From Symbiodinium sp. CCMP2592 (taxonomy: Eukaryota; Sar; Dinophyceae; Suessiales; Symbiodiniaceae): 64,000 nucleotides of DNA. A model generated the notes under the pieces. The model was given only the letters and a program-made list of their open reading frames with translations, did not search any database and was not told the origin of the DNA. The first letter of the stretch is position 1. The number at the start of each line of letters is the position of its first letter. Location: NCBI GenBank assembly GCA_905221615.1, contig CAJNDT010003024.1, forward strand, positions 598,173 through 662,172. The letters are read 5' to 3'. Both the position numbers and the translations under genes were made by a program. Positions 46,801 through 61,833 of the stretch are shown piece after piece.

Positions 46801-49800
46801 GTAACTATAATTACTACTTATACGTACTTATAACCCCAATCAAGGTACTTATACGTACTTACTAAGTCCCATGCTCCTCCAAGTAGACCCTAAACCCTAA
46901 ACCCTATAGATCCCTTTAAGGAGCCCTTTAAGGGAACCCTTATAGAAACCCTTATAACCCTACTTACTAAGTCCCATGATCCTCCCAGAGGGTTCAGGAG
47001 ATGCGAGCTCAGGGGGGTTCGGGTCAGACCTCCGGTTGGGGAACGGGGGGTTTACCTTAACCTACCAAAACCTACTTTTTTGTAGGGTCCCTAGAAATTC
47101 CATATTAGGGTTTATAATAAGAACCAACAAAAAAGTAGGGTGTGGTAGTTTAAGGTAGGGCTTCAGGATTTCGAATTTGGGAAGCTTGCTGTAGTGCGTT
47201 GCTTCCAACGCTCTGTGATTGAAGAGTGAGCGACACTTCGAAGAGAAGTGCATCCGTCTTTCGATGGCTGTTTGTTTGTGTCACCGTATAAGAATCCTTA
47301 AAACTTAGAACTTTTGGAAAGCCTACTAAAAGCAGATTCAAAGCAGGATCGAAGCCTCCTAGTTGCTACTGCTCCGGTTCCGAAGCCCTGAACCGACATC
47401 CAAACCCTAAACCCTACTTACGAAGTCCCCTTATCCTCCAGTCCCCTAGAGCCCCATAACCCTTGACCGACACGTTGCATGTACGCAGTACCCTGTGCAG
47501 GAGCGCTTCGAGCACCCTTACAGGAACCCTTAAAGTAACCGTTGCTCTAAGGGCCCATGTACCCAACTAGTATATACCTTGGCCTTAAAGTATTCCCTAT
47601 TTGGGTGCCGTGGGGTCAAAGTATGTACTATCTGGGTACATGGACCCTTAGGGTTAGTAGCCCTTGTAGCAACTGCCCTTAGGGCCCATGATGTTTGCTC
47701 TTACTAGAGGTTTTCAATTCATAGTGGGATTGCTGACTGTAAGATGTCTGAAATACTGTGCTTACCCGAACCCCGCCCCGCCTTCAAAGAAACATGTGGG
47801 TAGTTCAATAAAGTTCAATAGCCCAACACCCATATACGGCTGTTATTCTACCTATTTGTGTCCTTCAAAGATCTCCACCACTGCCTGCAGGAAGCCGCGC
47901 AGCTCAGCGCGAGACTAGGCCTGGTTCAAAGGTTTTTTGCTTGCAGTTGCTTGCAGCCCACAAAACTTACGGTTCGGGTTCCCTGTTTTTTAAGCTCCCA
48001 TATTTGCGAAGAGTTTTGTTTTCCTAGTTACTCTTCGTGAAGAGTGCTTTTAGACTGCATTCCAGCACAACTGAAAGTTACGAGGCCCCGGCGAATCCGA
48101 TATGCACTTGTACGAGCCCTGTGCGAAGCGCTGTACAGGGGTTTCTATAAGGGTTCCTTAAAGGGCTTCTTAGGGGTTTCTATAAGGGATTCCTTAAAGG
48201 GTACAGCTAAACTTACTCCGGACATTCATTGAAGCTCTTTGTTCGAGGGTCGCCGGCCCTGGTTGGCAACTCTTTGGTTGGAAGCCCCATCGGTTGGTGT
48301 AGCTGGGTTGAAGGTATAGAGCCCACAACCGACGAACGACACCTCCCTGCAGCAAACAGATCCCTATTCTTGTAACTTGAATGGAGTTCCTTAACAAGAA
48401 CCCAGGGTTTAGGGATCCCGGGATGTGGGTTCAGGGATGTTATTGCGCCCTGCTGCATGAAAACAAACGCACTGGCAGAGCCTCGAAGCTTCAAACTCCC
48501 AACATCGAGGTCTCGAATCTCTGACTCATACGCCTCCCAGTGAACGCTAATATAAAGGGGCCTTAGTAATTAGAAGCGGGTTTCTGGGCCCATTATACTA
48601 GATTCATAATAAGGAACCCCCCCCCCAATAGTATTGGTAATTATTCGGGCCCCTATACTAAATCCTTGCAGTAGCCCTTACAGTAACCCTTGGAGACCCC
48701 TTTAAAGGAACCCTAGGTAGCCTAGTCAGGCCCCTTTTCTTGCCGAAATCTGAAGCTCCCACAAAGCACGGAAGGCGTGTGGTTTGCTGCTCTGGTGCTG
48801 CGCGCTTTCGCTGCAATGGTGGGAGGGTTTGGCAAGCCGCGTTCCGAGGAAGTTGTGGCCTGGGGTGCGAATGTTTGCTCAGGATTTTCTGAGAGGTTTT
48901 TCAAACTAACTAGGATCCCCAGTAGTACCCTTATTCCTTTTTTGTAGTCCTAGGTTCCTTATAAAGTTACCCAATACCAAAAAGAGAGGCCTTTTTATTC
49001 TTAGGTTACTGGGTATCCTAGCTAAAGCATGGTTTAACCCTGAACCCGAAAAGGCTGCAAGTGTCAAAGGTGTTTCGGATACGGTAAAAGAGACCCTGAT
49101 GCGGAAAAATCCTGCCTCTTAGAACACGCAAGTACTGAAAAACCTGTCGCTTAGGCAGAACCCTATACCCTAAGCTGCCAAATCTCAAGCTCGGCACCGC
49201 GAACACGCAAAAAAAACAGCTGGACATGACCCTAAACAACAACCGTGAACAGTAGGATCCCAGGGACCCACACCCGCGAAACCTTACTGTAAACCCAGAC
49301 CCGAAATAGCAGGATCCTTGTTACAAGGACCCCTGCACAGGGGAGCCCAAACTATCTGAAACCCTAAACCCCTAAACCATAAACCCTCAGCCCTTAACTC
49401 TTACCATAAACTCTAAACCCTATAAACCCTAAACCTCCGCACCCTAAACCCTCCACCCCTAAACCCTATACCCTCAACCCTTCAGTCTGGTTGTCAAGGC
49501 CTTTGCTGGCTCTGACGTTGGAGTCGGCCAGTCTGATCCTTAGGGGTTTACCACTTTAGAGTTTAGGGCCGGGTTTAGGGTTATTGCAGTGTGTGGGCAG
49601 GGCCAGTATGGGTTCGGGGTTCAGGTGTTTGTAGGGTTAGGGGTTTAATTCGGATTCAGCATTTACAGGTTTTTGCCTTAAGGGTTTAGGGCAATGTAAT
49701 TTGTCTTCGTTGTTGTTGATATTGCTGTTTCGCTTGAAGATACTCTTCAGATATGTGACTTGTCTTTCTTCATGGCTCTCGGGAAAGACTCGAGTCTTAG

Positions 49801-52800
49801 GGGTACTTAGAAATATTTTTTTAGTTTTTGGTTATTATAATCCCTAAGAAGCAGCTAAAATTATAATTTTTGCTAGGGTTCTAAGTTCAGTATAGGAGTA
49901 GGTTACGGTTGAGGTCTTGACGTTTGACTGTTGCGGCTTTGTTCGCTTCAGGCTTCCGCTCATAATTTGATTCAGAGCTTCTGCCCAGACCTTCCAAAAT
50001 CCTTTAATTAAGGAATATACTTTAAAATATAATAGGGTCCCTAATATGATTTAAGGTATACTCCTTAATTAAGGGGTTTTGGAAGGTCTGGGTTCTGGAG
50101 CCGGGCTTAGAAGCCTAATTATCGGCAGTAGCTGCTTAAACTTGGCTGGCGGTGGGTGATTCATTAGTTTCCAGCAAAGACTGCGCTCCAACCAAGCTGG
50201 AAGAGCGTCCGCGCAACTAGTGCTGTCCCTCCACTCTGCTATCTGCAGCCCTGAATCGCCGTCTGGGTGTTAGCACCCAGTGTGTAACTTCTCACCCTTT
50301 CACCGGATTAGGGTTAGGTTGCAGTGCAGGGTTCATAAACCCCTGCAGAAGACCCCAGTGGTAGAGTAGGCAACCTTTCACCTTTTTTGGGTAGTATAGT
50401 CCCTTCATAACCCCTATATAACCAAAAAGGGTTAAGCTGTAGTTCCCCATGATACCCGACAAGTAGGAGGCAGAAACTTATGCTCTGATATGTTCGATTC
50501 GCCCAGCTGCAGCAGTTGCACCATCTACAGCTCGCCATGCGAGAAGGTCCAGATGATCCAGCAAAGCCGAACGGCAAGTTCCCAGAGAGCCAAATAGGTG
50601 GTTGTCAAACTTAGGGTCCCTAAGTATGAGGTGTCGCATTATAATAAGGACCCAAAAGGGGACCCTAGTTTTGACAACCACCCAAATACATTCTTTGATG
50701 TCTGAGCGCCGGACACAACTCGCTCAGCAATTGCCTCGTCGTTTGCGGACTTCGTTCCGGTGCTTGGACCGGACTGGGCAGCAGGTGGTCATGTTGTTGT
50801 ACGTGGTGGCACCGCACGTGGCACAAGATTTGACTGAAACGGCGCTGACCAAGGACGGACCTTAAACCGTAATATTAAGACCCATATAATTTAGAAGCTG
50901 CCCCCACCCTGTGATAGTGACTATATAAGGATTAAATTAGGGCCCTATTATATTCCAATTATACCACTATTACAGGGTGGGGGCAGCTTCTAAAATATGA
51001 TTTAAGGTGTAATCCTTAATTAAGGGGTATTGGGATCTCTGGGTTCGTCACAGTGCAGCGAGGGCAGAAGGAAGCCCTTTCCAGCAGAGCAGAAACACAC
51101 ATGGGAGTTTCCGAAAATAGGGAACCCTAATATAGTACCCTAAATAGTAGGATCCCTATTATAAGGACCCCATAATAACGTACCCCTAATTTTCGGAAAC
51201 TCCCAAATCGGTTATGAGCCCCTCAACTCTAAACCATCCTTGACTGCAACACCCAGTCCTAAAACACAAACCCCTAAACCCTACCCAGAGGCTCCATAGT
51301 AGTTCCTTTTTGGGATTACCTTATAGGATTCTATATATGAACCCCAAAAAGGAACTACTTTGGAGCCTTAGGGTATACCCCGAATCCCTATTCCCCAGAC
51401 CCTACAGCCCCCAAAATTCTGCTTTGGATAGACCTCGAGGTGCGGCAGCTGAGCAATCCGCGCATTCCCAATCCAGTGCCTGGGCGGTTCAGGCTTTCAG
51501 AGTTTCGAGGGTTTGGGGTTTCAGTTTGGGGTTTCCGGGTTTAGGGTTGTGGGGTTTCGGGTTTTTGGTTTCGAGATCAGGGTCTGCCAGACAACTCTCA
51601 GCTGTTGGTGAAGGGGGTGGGAGGGTGGGGGGTTTTAAGGGGTTTCGTATGTGATTTCGGTTTGTCGGTTGTTTAAAATATGAGTGTGTACTGGCTTTCA
51701 AGATTCATGAAGTTGGCTGGCCATGAATCCTATTACATTGGGGTTTTTGGGCCAGGGTTTCTTAATCTGGTTCCTACCTTATACCCTAACCTTTCTGAAC
51801 CCCTCGTCGTTCATCCGAGGCGTGATTGGCACCTTTGCCCTCATTGGCATCTCCGCCATGGCTGTGTTGGGGACCCCTGCGGGCTTGACAGAGTCTGTCT
51901 AACCCAGAGGGTCCATATACACGTACCATGGAATTAGGTACCGAAAGACCATCCCCATTATGGTTTTGGGGATCTAATTCCATGATGGTCGTGCATATGG
52001 AATCTCTGGGGTCGAGGTCTAGTGGTTGAAACTGGGGGCATCTGACAGTGTTCTCATGTAGACCCTTGATGGGTCTAGGATTTTGGTACGACCTCTGTAG
52101 TACCCCCAGAAGCGCTTCCAGGAATCTTAAAAGGCTTAAAAATTTTAAACACATCCTAAACCCCCGGAATCTACGCCACAACCGGTGAGGCCTCAACATC
52201 TCAAGCTCCCACACGACGAAGCTCGCGTGAACCACCAGTACCCGTGCTAAAGAAGTAGACCAGGAACCATGAAGGGATACCTCTACTTGAAGTTTAAGTT
52301 TGTTTGTCAGGTAAGGGACGTGGGCATTTCTGTGCAGACGCCTCATACTCATACTTGATACTATTTCTTCGGGCTCTTAATTAGTTACCTGCAGCGATGT
52401 TACATTATACTCCAACAGGCACCAAAACTCGAGACCTTACAATCGTCCCTGAAACTCTGAAACGCGCGAAGCCCTAAAACCCGAAGCCTTTATGGGAAGC
52501 CCTGAAGCCCAAACCCCTAGACTATGGTCTCCTTAGGAATTATTTTCTATGTTTGTTCATATTTAAATCCCAAGAGATTATTGAAACTGTCATTCTTATC
52601 ATGGTTCTAAGAGGGGTATAGTAAACCCCTATAAGAGAATATGAACAATGGTGGTATACTAGGAATATAATAGGGCCCTAATATAATCATATATAATCCT
52701 TATGGTCACTATTACAGGGTGGGGGCAGCTTCTAAAGTAAACCCCTAAGCCCGTAAAGTAAACGCCAGAAAGTTGGAATATGATTATCCTAAACCTTTTC

Positions 52801-55800
52801 TGGTAAATTATAAGGTATCCTACCCTGAAACCATATTCCAACTTTCTGTTGTTCCCTTCAAACAATAAACCCTTATAATAGGAATATAATAGGGCCCTAC
52901 TATAATCCTATATAATCCTTATAGTCACTATTACAGGGTGGGGGCAGCTTCTAAAGTAAACCCCTAAGCCCGTAAAGTAAACGCCAGAAAGTTGGAATAT
53001 GATTATCCTATATAAACCTTTTATGGTAGATTATAAGGTATCCTACCCTGAAACCATATTCCAACTGTCTGGAGTTCCCTTTAAGGCAGCCCTCAATTAA
53101 CTAATCTAGTTTTGCGGGGGACCTCTGCTGGTAGCCCTTTAAGGAAATTAGGAAAAAAGGTTATACCACTATTACAGGGTGGGGGCAGCTTCTAAGGTAT
53201 AGTGAACCCCTGAGCCCGAAGGCAGAATCTGTGAGTTTCCGATATTAGGGGTACCCTCTTTGGGGGTCCTTGTAAAAAGGATCCTACTATTTCGGGTACT
53301 ATATTGGGGTCCACTATTTTCGAAAACTGCCATCTAGTTCAGTATCAGGTCGCCTGCGGCAGGAGACGAACCGCTGGAAGGCCCCCGTTTTTGAACCACG
53401 TCCTGTAGGGGCTTTAGGACCCTACCAGGACCCTCCTTGTACCCTCAAATAGGGGTATATGGTCCCAAATAAGGGGCATTTAGGGTTTAATAGAGGGTAG
53501 ATGGAGGGTCTAGGTAGGATTTGGGGTTTAGGGTTGGGGTTCGGTTCAGGATTGTAGGATTTGGGGCTTATAAGGTCACTTGATGATGGCCTTCGTGAGA
53601 GCCCAGTTGTAAAAGGTGTGTTTTTGTGCAGGGGCCTTGACTAGTAAAATACGAGCAGCCAATTCGGAGGGTGTCTAATTTTAGTGCGGTTTGTAGGGTG
53701 TAGTACTGCGGCCTTAACAATTGAAAGTAGTGGTCAGGTTCTAGCACGTGAGGTGTGTCGCTGCTGTTAGTTTTGTTGCTCTTCAGAGCTACACCATGCA
53801 CGGCCCATTTTTGTCCTGCGCATGCAGGATCTTTCGAGACGCACCACATCGCCATCTTCGCGCCTTTGGCGGCACTTCAGGCTTAAAGCTTCTGTTGTGT
53901 TGGCTTCAAGTGGAACAACTGCTGGTATTCTTACTTTCGACTCTTTGTATATCTCCGTATTGTTGCAGTGGCCATGAATTTTATTGCCATCCTGGTCAGT
54001 GCTTGGAGTCAGAACGGGCTCATGCTTAAACTAGGGATCGGGGGGCGGTTATGAGTATATGATTACAACTATAACTGGGAACTCTGAGAGAGGAACACTG
54101 CTAGTTTATCGCGACCCTGAGTCCTAAGCTCTGATCCCTATGTGGCTTACTTTCAGGGGGATGCTTCAGAAGGCAGGGGTTCCTGGACTTGTCTTTGCTC
54201 GAGTCGGTTTGGGTCCGAAGGGTTTGATTTTACGGTGTTGCAGCTTAATTGCAGCCGCCAAGACATCCGAGCAAGGGCGATGGTTTAAATTTGTCAGACT
54301 ACTTAGCAGCTCATAGTGGGCGTCACAACATCCAAAATCCTGAGGGGTACTTAGAATTTTGTTTTAATTTTTGGTTGTTATAATCCCTAAGAAGCAGCTA
54401 AAACTATACTTTTTGCTAGGGTTCTAAGTTCAGTATAGAATCCGCCAGCCCAACTTTGCGGAGCTGTGTATGGCAGCAGTGCTGTTGAGCGATCAGGGCA
54501 TAGGCTGACCCCCGGAGAACCCAGACCTTCCAAAATCCCTTAATTAAGGAATATACCTTAATTCATATTAGGGATCCTATCATAATTTAAGGTATATTCC
54601 TTAATTAAGGGATTTCGGAAGGTTTGGCTATTTGGGATCATGTCATGATCCCTAAGGGTCCTTGTACGGTTGTGGTAAGTAGACATGTTGGCCCTAAGTA
54701 CTAAGTACCTGTATCGGAACTACTTCAAGGCGACAGTCTCTGATGTTGGAGTACATGGACCATCAAGGGCTAGTCGTCGCAACGAAGGGAACCCATGACC
54801 AGGCCTCCAGTCTTCAGACACTCATGGTCGGCAAGGGAAGCCCTAGAGTCTAAAATAGGGGCCTTGATAATTAGAGTAGGGTTTTGGGCCTAATTAAACT
54901 AGAACTGTCATAAATAAGGACCCCCCCAAAAAAACAGTATAGGTATTTATTTATACCCCTAGATTAGAGGCGAAGTGTTTGTGATCTCTTTATTTATGGA
55001 GCTCAGGATTCAGGCTTCTCATCTTAAGCTCTGCAGCCCCATCTCTGCAGGATTGTGGTGGTCAGGTTCATGAGCCCCAAAAATTATAACCCTAAACCCT
55101 AAACGCTAGGATTTGCAGACAAATTTATCAGGCCGGTCGAGGACTGGTGGTGCCATAGCATGCCTTTGTACCCCGCGATAGTAAGAGCATGAAGACAACG
55201 TATCCTGTAAAGAGGGAGACCTTGTGAAGGAGACCAGTCTTAAACACGACTTCTGGCTCTCTTGGAAGGGACCTTATTGAGAGGGTCTATATATCCTCAA
55301 GGGCCCCCTTAACTTTAACTCCTCTGTAACCCTTGAAGTAACCTTCTGGGCATAGCCGTGAAACCTCCCCAGCCCCGAAACACCCCAAGAGTCCCGCACA
55401 GTTTTCATAGGCCTGAACCCTATGCCCAAGAGAAGAGTACCGGAGTCTTTGAAAATAAACCCTGTATCCTAAACCCGATCCTCTTAAACCCTAGTTAAAC
55501 GCAAACCCGGCACTTCGCAGACAAAAAACACATGCCCCAAAGCAAGCCTAAACCCCCAAACCCAAGCCCCTTAAAGACTTCCCGCTTTATGGTTCCGTAG
55601 AGGAAATAGGGGCACCTTATAGTCTATCGTTGCAAGAGATGCAGTCAGGTTCCAGGTGGCAACGAGTCCTTTGCAGCCCTTCGGTGGGGCACGGCTCTGG
55701 CGCGGTCGCCGTTGGAGGCCCCCATAAGGGTACGAAAATCTTGGGTTTCCTGGTAGGGCTCGTTAGCCATGAGTCAGTCGTAACAAAGGGGCCTAAGTCG

Positions 55801-58800
55801 TCACCACAACCTTCTTTCGGCTTCCTTACTCGGCTTATAGTTGGATATATACCCCAAAACTTATTCCAATTATCAATGCGCCTATATCAGTGCTTTCGTT
55901 CATTCAGGGTTTCAGTTTTTGAGGGTCGGCCCCTTCGAAGTTGAACAGCGCCCGGACAGCTCCCCACGAATAGAATTTTGTTTTTGGGTGATGCGGGTGT
56001 CAGAGTTTGGGCTCAGAGGGCTTGTGAGAGGGATTTTCTGGCATTGTGCCCGCTTTTGACTTGCTTTTGCTGAGCCCGTGTTGTTCACTACCCCAAGGGT
56101 CCAAGTACCTAATAATCATATACTCTCCAAAATCCTAACCTACATAACTACTATCCTAAAACCGAGTACCTAATTATTGGGACCATTGGACCCTTAGGGC
56201 TAGTGCTGCAGAGCTGAACTGTTGAGTCATGCCTGGAAGCTTTGACGGCCCCAGGTCCTGAACTTAACTTCCGAAATTTCGAGCCGTAAATCTTAAGCAA
56301 ACCCGAAGCAACACACTCACTAGTTCGCTGTACTGTAGCGAATGAGGAACGACCCGCTGTGTATAGCAACACGATGCAACACCTACTTGATCCTTGATTT
56401 CCTGTCAGTGAGTGCTCGCGAAGACTTTGCTGCAGACCTTCTCCGGTCATCAAACCCTACCGCAAAGTAGCTCGTCAAAACAGGAGGTGCTACAATTCAG
56501 GGTTCAGGAAGGAGCAAGAGCTTGCGATCTCGCAGCGACTCGTGCCGCTTGCTGCTTAGGTTTGCGGCATGGGGCCGTTTAGGGTTTAGGGTCTAGGGCA
56601 GGCGGAGCACTGCATCGGTCGAGTAAACAAGCTTAAACTTGTCCTTGCTGGAATAGGGAGGTCTGAACCATTTCTACGAGCATGTTCTCCATGGTCCACC
56701 TTATGGCTTTTCTAGTATATGGTAAAATATTCCCTAAAAGCTCATTGAAGTCATTGAGGCCCCCATCGACCGTCAATCCCTTACAGAACCGTTCAGGATT
56801 CATGTAAAGGATCCCAACTTGAATTACTGAGGTCCCCATACTAATAAACCCTTAAGGCACCCCAATAGTACCTTTAAAAGGCCCTTCACTCTAATCATCA
56901 AGGTTCCTAAACCCTTAGCCAATCATGAAGGCCCCCTAAAAGTAGGATTAAGAGTTCAGGGCTCAGGGTTTAGGGTTTGAGGGTTTAGGTTTAGTTTCCA
57001 TTCATTGAGGCCCCCCAATTACACAAAGTAGGTGGATGACATGCCGAGCCCGGCCGTGAGCAGCTCACCTGGGCCCTTGGCGCCTTGGTCCGGGTATATT
57101 CTATGGGGCTTGAGGCTTGGATTTAAGGTTTTGGGGGTTTAGGGTTTGGGGCTTCGGTTTCAGGATTTGGGGTTTAGGGTTTGAGGTTTAGGGTTGGGGT
57201 TTAGGGTTCGGGGTCTAGGTTTTGGGATTTAGGGATTGGGATTTATTAGGGTTTGGGGTTTGGGATTCAGAGTTTGGGGTTAGGATTGGTGATTTGGGTT
57301 TGGAGTTTCATGGAATCGCCTGACGTGCAATAATCTGGACCGAGAACGGATCCTTATGTGACAAGGTCCCACCCACCACAAACAAGGCTCTTATATGCTC
57401 TCTTTTTGAGAAAGCCCTTTGCTGAACTAAGAAAGATAATTACCGTAAATCGATGTGAGGATCCCTTTTCAACTGCAGCTTGAGTGGCAAAGCCGTAAAT
57501 CCAACTTGGGTTCCCTGCTGTTTCCCAGACGGCGTGCCGCTGTCGGTTCAGAATAATGATGCTGCATTTCCCAGGCCCTTAGTACCCGAGCTAGAGATCG
57601 CATCATGCCCTGCCAATATCTTCCAGCATGTCATGTGAAGAGTGGGGCGACCCTGTGCCCACACACGTTCCAGGTGTGTTTTCTCGACAGTTTTAGGGTG
57701 GAAAATTGAATATGTGTTGAGTAAGTGCTTCAGAACTTTATGTATTGTTTTTGTCGGTGGGTTCAGGATGTGCGGGTATAGGTTGTAAAGTTTACGAAGT
57801 AAGCCCTAAATCATTCTTTGCATACATGTCTGAATATACATATACATGCATGTATATGTATGTACGTCTGCATGCCTGCCTGCCTGCCTGCCTGCCTGCG
57901 AGTCTGCATGAATGTATGCATGTATGCATGCATGTATGTATGTATGAATGTAGTTATGTATGTATGTAAACAGGTATGGGTGTATGTATGCATGGATGTA
58001 TGTATGTAACTGTATGTTTGATGTATGCTTGTATGCATGTATGTGTGTGTATGTATGTAGCATTGTATCTATGTATGTTTGTTTGTATGCGTATGTGTGT
58101 ATGTATTAGTGTATGCATGTGTGTCTGTCTGTATGTAATTGAATGAATGAATGTATGTATGTATGTATGTAGTTCATGGCATGGCATGGTATGGTATGTG
58201 TGTGCATGGACGCATGTATGTATGCATTTAGGTATGTATGTATGCTTGTATGTATGTTTTGATGTATGTATGCTTGTATGTGTGTGTATGTATGTGCGTG
58301 TATGTATGTGTATATTCATGTATATGCATATGTATATGTATATGTATGTCTGTATATCATGGTTTGGGGTCGGAAAACGACGCCTGCATTATGCTATAAT
58401 ATCAGCATGCGATCAGTATCATCGGCATCATGACAAAAACAAGGAAACTGTGGCCTTTAAGGCTCTAGGACGTTCAAAATGGCGGATGCACTTGTAGATT
58501 TTTGACCGATGATGGTGGGGACGATCAGAGCGATTTGACGGCAGTGCAAAAGCTAATCCTGACTAGAGGTCCTTGTGCTACACGTGATGGTGCTTCCGTT
58601 CATACTTGCAGACGTTGTCTCGGAACATCTCGTGCCACGGAGACGGCACTGGAAATGGGTCTGTTCCCGGAGGCCCATGCTTGGAACGTGGGCATCTGGT
58701 CGACGGACAAAGAGCAGTTGTTGATAGCATGTTCCAGAAATTTCTCATGCCAAGACTTCCAAAATTGGCTAGACCTGCAGAGGATTACATTTGCTCTGAG

Positions 58801-61700
58801 CCCTCGTCTTCCTGCATCGACGGCTTGCCCTCGCATCGCTAGGGGCCTGTGCGGCTACAACCCCCAGCCATTGCTGAGACATCGCCCGGGAATTTGCAAG
58901 CATGTGGCTACTGTTCATTCAGTTACTAAGTGTCAGTAGTAGTAACCCGAATTAAGTTCACTTATGATGTTTACACAGCTTACTAAGTCAGATCACCCAA
59001 GTTAATAACACACGTACTAAGTGGTGTAAATACCTTACCCGCTTAATAACCCAGCCGACCTTCCACAAGCATGCCGTCAAAGTGGCTGCCCGCTGCCAGA
59101 TCCGCTCGGTTCTTTTTTTGGGCCGCCCATGTGTTTCAGGTCCTGCCGGCAGAAGTGTCAGAATTCTGCAGGGCTTGCAGCGGATCAAAGAAAACCGCTG
59201 AAGGGGCAACTTCGGAGTGCATGGTCCTCAGGACACACCGCTGTGTGTGTCATTAAGAAATTGCCGAAGATCAAAGGTTTTGGGATCCCGGCAGCACAGC
59301 GATGGGTCAACAAGGGAAGCATCAACGTCAAATTGCGGCCGGGACTCGCACCATGTCTGTTTTTCCACGTTTTGTCCTTGGTGTGTAGTGTGTTTTTTGC
59401 GAAAGTGTCGCAAATACAGTTGTCTTCGTTGAGATTTTGCTGGAGCTTTGCGTTCATTTTTGAAGTTGGTGTTCGGAAAGCTCACAAAATGCGAGACTTT
59501 TGTATTCGAGAAATTTCAACAGTAACGTAACAACAAGGGCAACAAGGAGCAGCATTGTCAATTGTCATTGTCACTGTTATCACCGTAGGTATCGTCATCG
59601 CATTGTGATCTTCTGCATGAACAATCAACATGATGCAAAACATCAACATCAGAATCATCATCATCTTCAGCGCCTGTGGGAAGCCCAGAAAAGCTACTTG
59701 GAACCGCAAATTTATGCGAGAGGGCATGGATAAGATTCGGCGACCTTGCACAGAGCAAAAACGGAAATACCACACATAACACGCATTCGCACAGACGTCA
59801 TCAGCCCACCATCCCCCTCCAAAACACGGACCGAAAATAGAAACACTACGCAAAGGCCGCATTCGCATGGACGCCATCAGCCCCTGCCCCTGCATCCCCG
59901 CCCCCCTCCCCACTACATACAAGCCGCTCCATCATGGACGTCATCAGCCCCCCACCATTCCTTCGCCTACCCTGCCACCAATGCACAGAGCAGAAAAAGA
60001 AAGAGAACCACTACATGTAAGCCGCATTCGCGTGGCCGCCCATTCCCCCCCACCCCTCCCCTGCGCGGAGGTCAAATAGTCCACGCTTGCGTGTGCGAAA
60101 AGTCGAGGCATGGCACAGCAATGCCCGGAAATTGAGCAATGTGTTTTCCTGAGATGTTGTTTTAGGATACACCGCAAAAAACCGATGCGAGATGCACAGC
60201 GCAGATGTAGCGTGCACAGCGCAGCCCTGAAACTGAACATGTTCTTTTTGAGGAAATCACAGCAAAAACCGATGCGAGAAAACCACGGTTTTTCAAGCAG
60301 CAATGTGCGAAAATTCGAGTTTTTGCACATGTCAGTCCCGAAATCGTTCCACCTTCCGCAGCGGCAGACGTACCTGCTGCCTACAACAACAAAAACGGCA
60401 ACAGCAACAGCGGCAGCAGCAACAAGAGCAGCAGCAACAGCAGGAGAGCCGACAACAGCAACAACAACAGCAACGCCGTAAAAGAAGAAGGACAGGAGCA
60501 ACCACGGGGGGGGGCGGCAGCGGACAAGGCCAAACAAGAAGAGGGAGGCATACCATAGAGCGAGTTGGGGGGTGGGGGTTGCCTAGGAATGTTATGTCTT
60601 GCTTATTTTTCATAGAGCATGCTTGCGCTAAGCGTTTTGATGCTTCTCAGGTTTTTGCCAAGAGTGGCCTTAGACCCATCGCAGCCGCGAAGTGAGCAGA
60701 ACTTGTAGCAAAACATCAGTCGTCGTGGCGTCACTTGTGCTTATAGGTCACTGAAGCTGACGGACGCCTTCTGGCGATTGCAGCGCCTCGCAGCCACGAC
60801 AACTTTTCTGGCCAGTTCACACCGCTCACTGCGGCTGCCCTGCTACATTTCATTCACGAATCCTGGCGGTAGAGTGACTAGACCTTAGAGTCTAGAGGTG
60901 AAGCAGGGTGCAGCCGGTGCAGCGGGCCTGCATCATGCATGCATGCACGTGTGTCATGGAAGTCACGTATGTCGTGTATGTCATGTGTGTATTTGCATAC
61001 ATATGTAGGTATGTATGTATGTAATTGTAAGGTTATGCGCGCATTTTCTGTATGGACGCATGCATCCATGCATTATGTATGTTTGTGTGCTTGTGTGGCC
61101 TGTATATGCTTGTTAATGATAGGTTGAACTTGGTGTGTATTTAGATGCTGAGGAAATTTGCTTGTGTGATGTCGTATATATGTTCACCCTATGTAAAACC
61201 TGAATAATTTTTGTTTGCTCACATGGTTAATCGTTTCCCCCTAATATTAACCCCCCCCCCCCAAATATAAAAATTGGATTTCGGGGGTTTAGTTCTTTTA
61301 TTAGGGGGGGTTTCGGTTCGGTGCATCCACGTATGAGTGGGGTGGACAGGAATGAATTTGTGAGTAGAGCAATTACTGCTGTAATCTTTGGCTCTATAAA
61401 GCCCTCAGCCCTAAACTTTAAGCCCTAAAGCTTTAGCCCTGAGCCCTAAACCCTTAAACCCTAAAGCTCTGCTGTCTTTAGTACTACTGTAGTCTTCGTT
61501 CAATTAAAACACATACAGATCTACCACCCCCCCTAATGTTGTCCCTTTTAAATTGCATGTGGGGCCCGAAACCGCGAAATTCCGGGGGCCGGGAGTTTTT
61601 ATATTAGGGGGGGGTGAATGTTTGGGGGACGCGATTGTATCTTCTCCATGTTAGTTTGACGTACCGAATTGTATACATACAATTAAGCATATGTATATAT

Positions 61701-61747
<47 letters not shown>

Positions 61748-61786
61748 CACATACACATATACATATACATTTACATATACATATAC

Positions 61787-61833
<47 letters not shown>
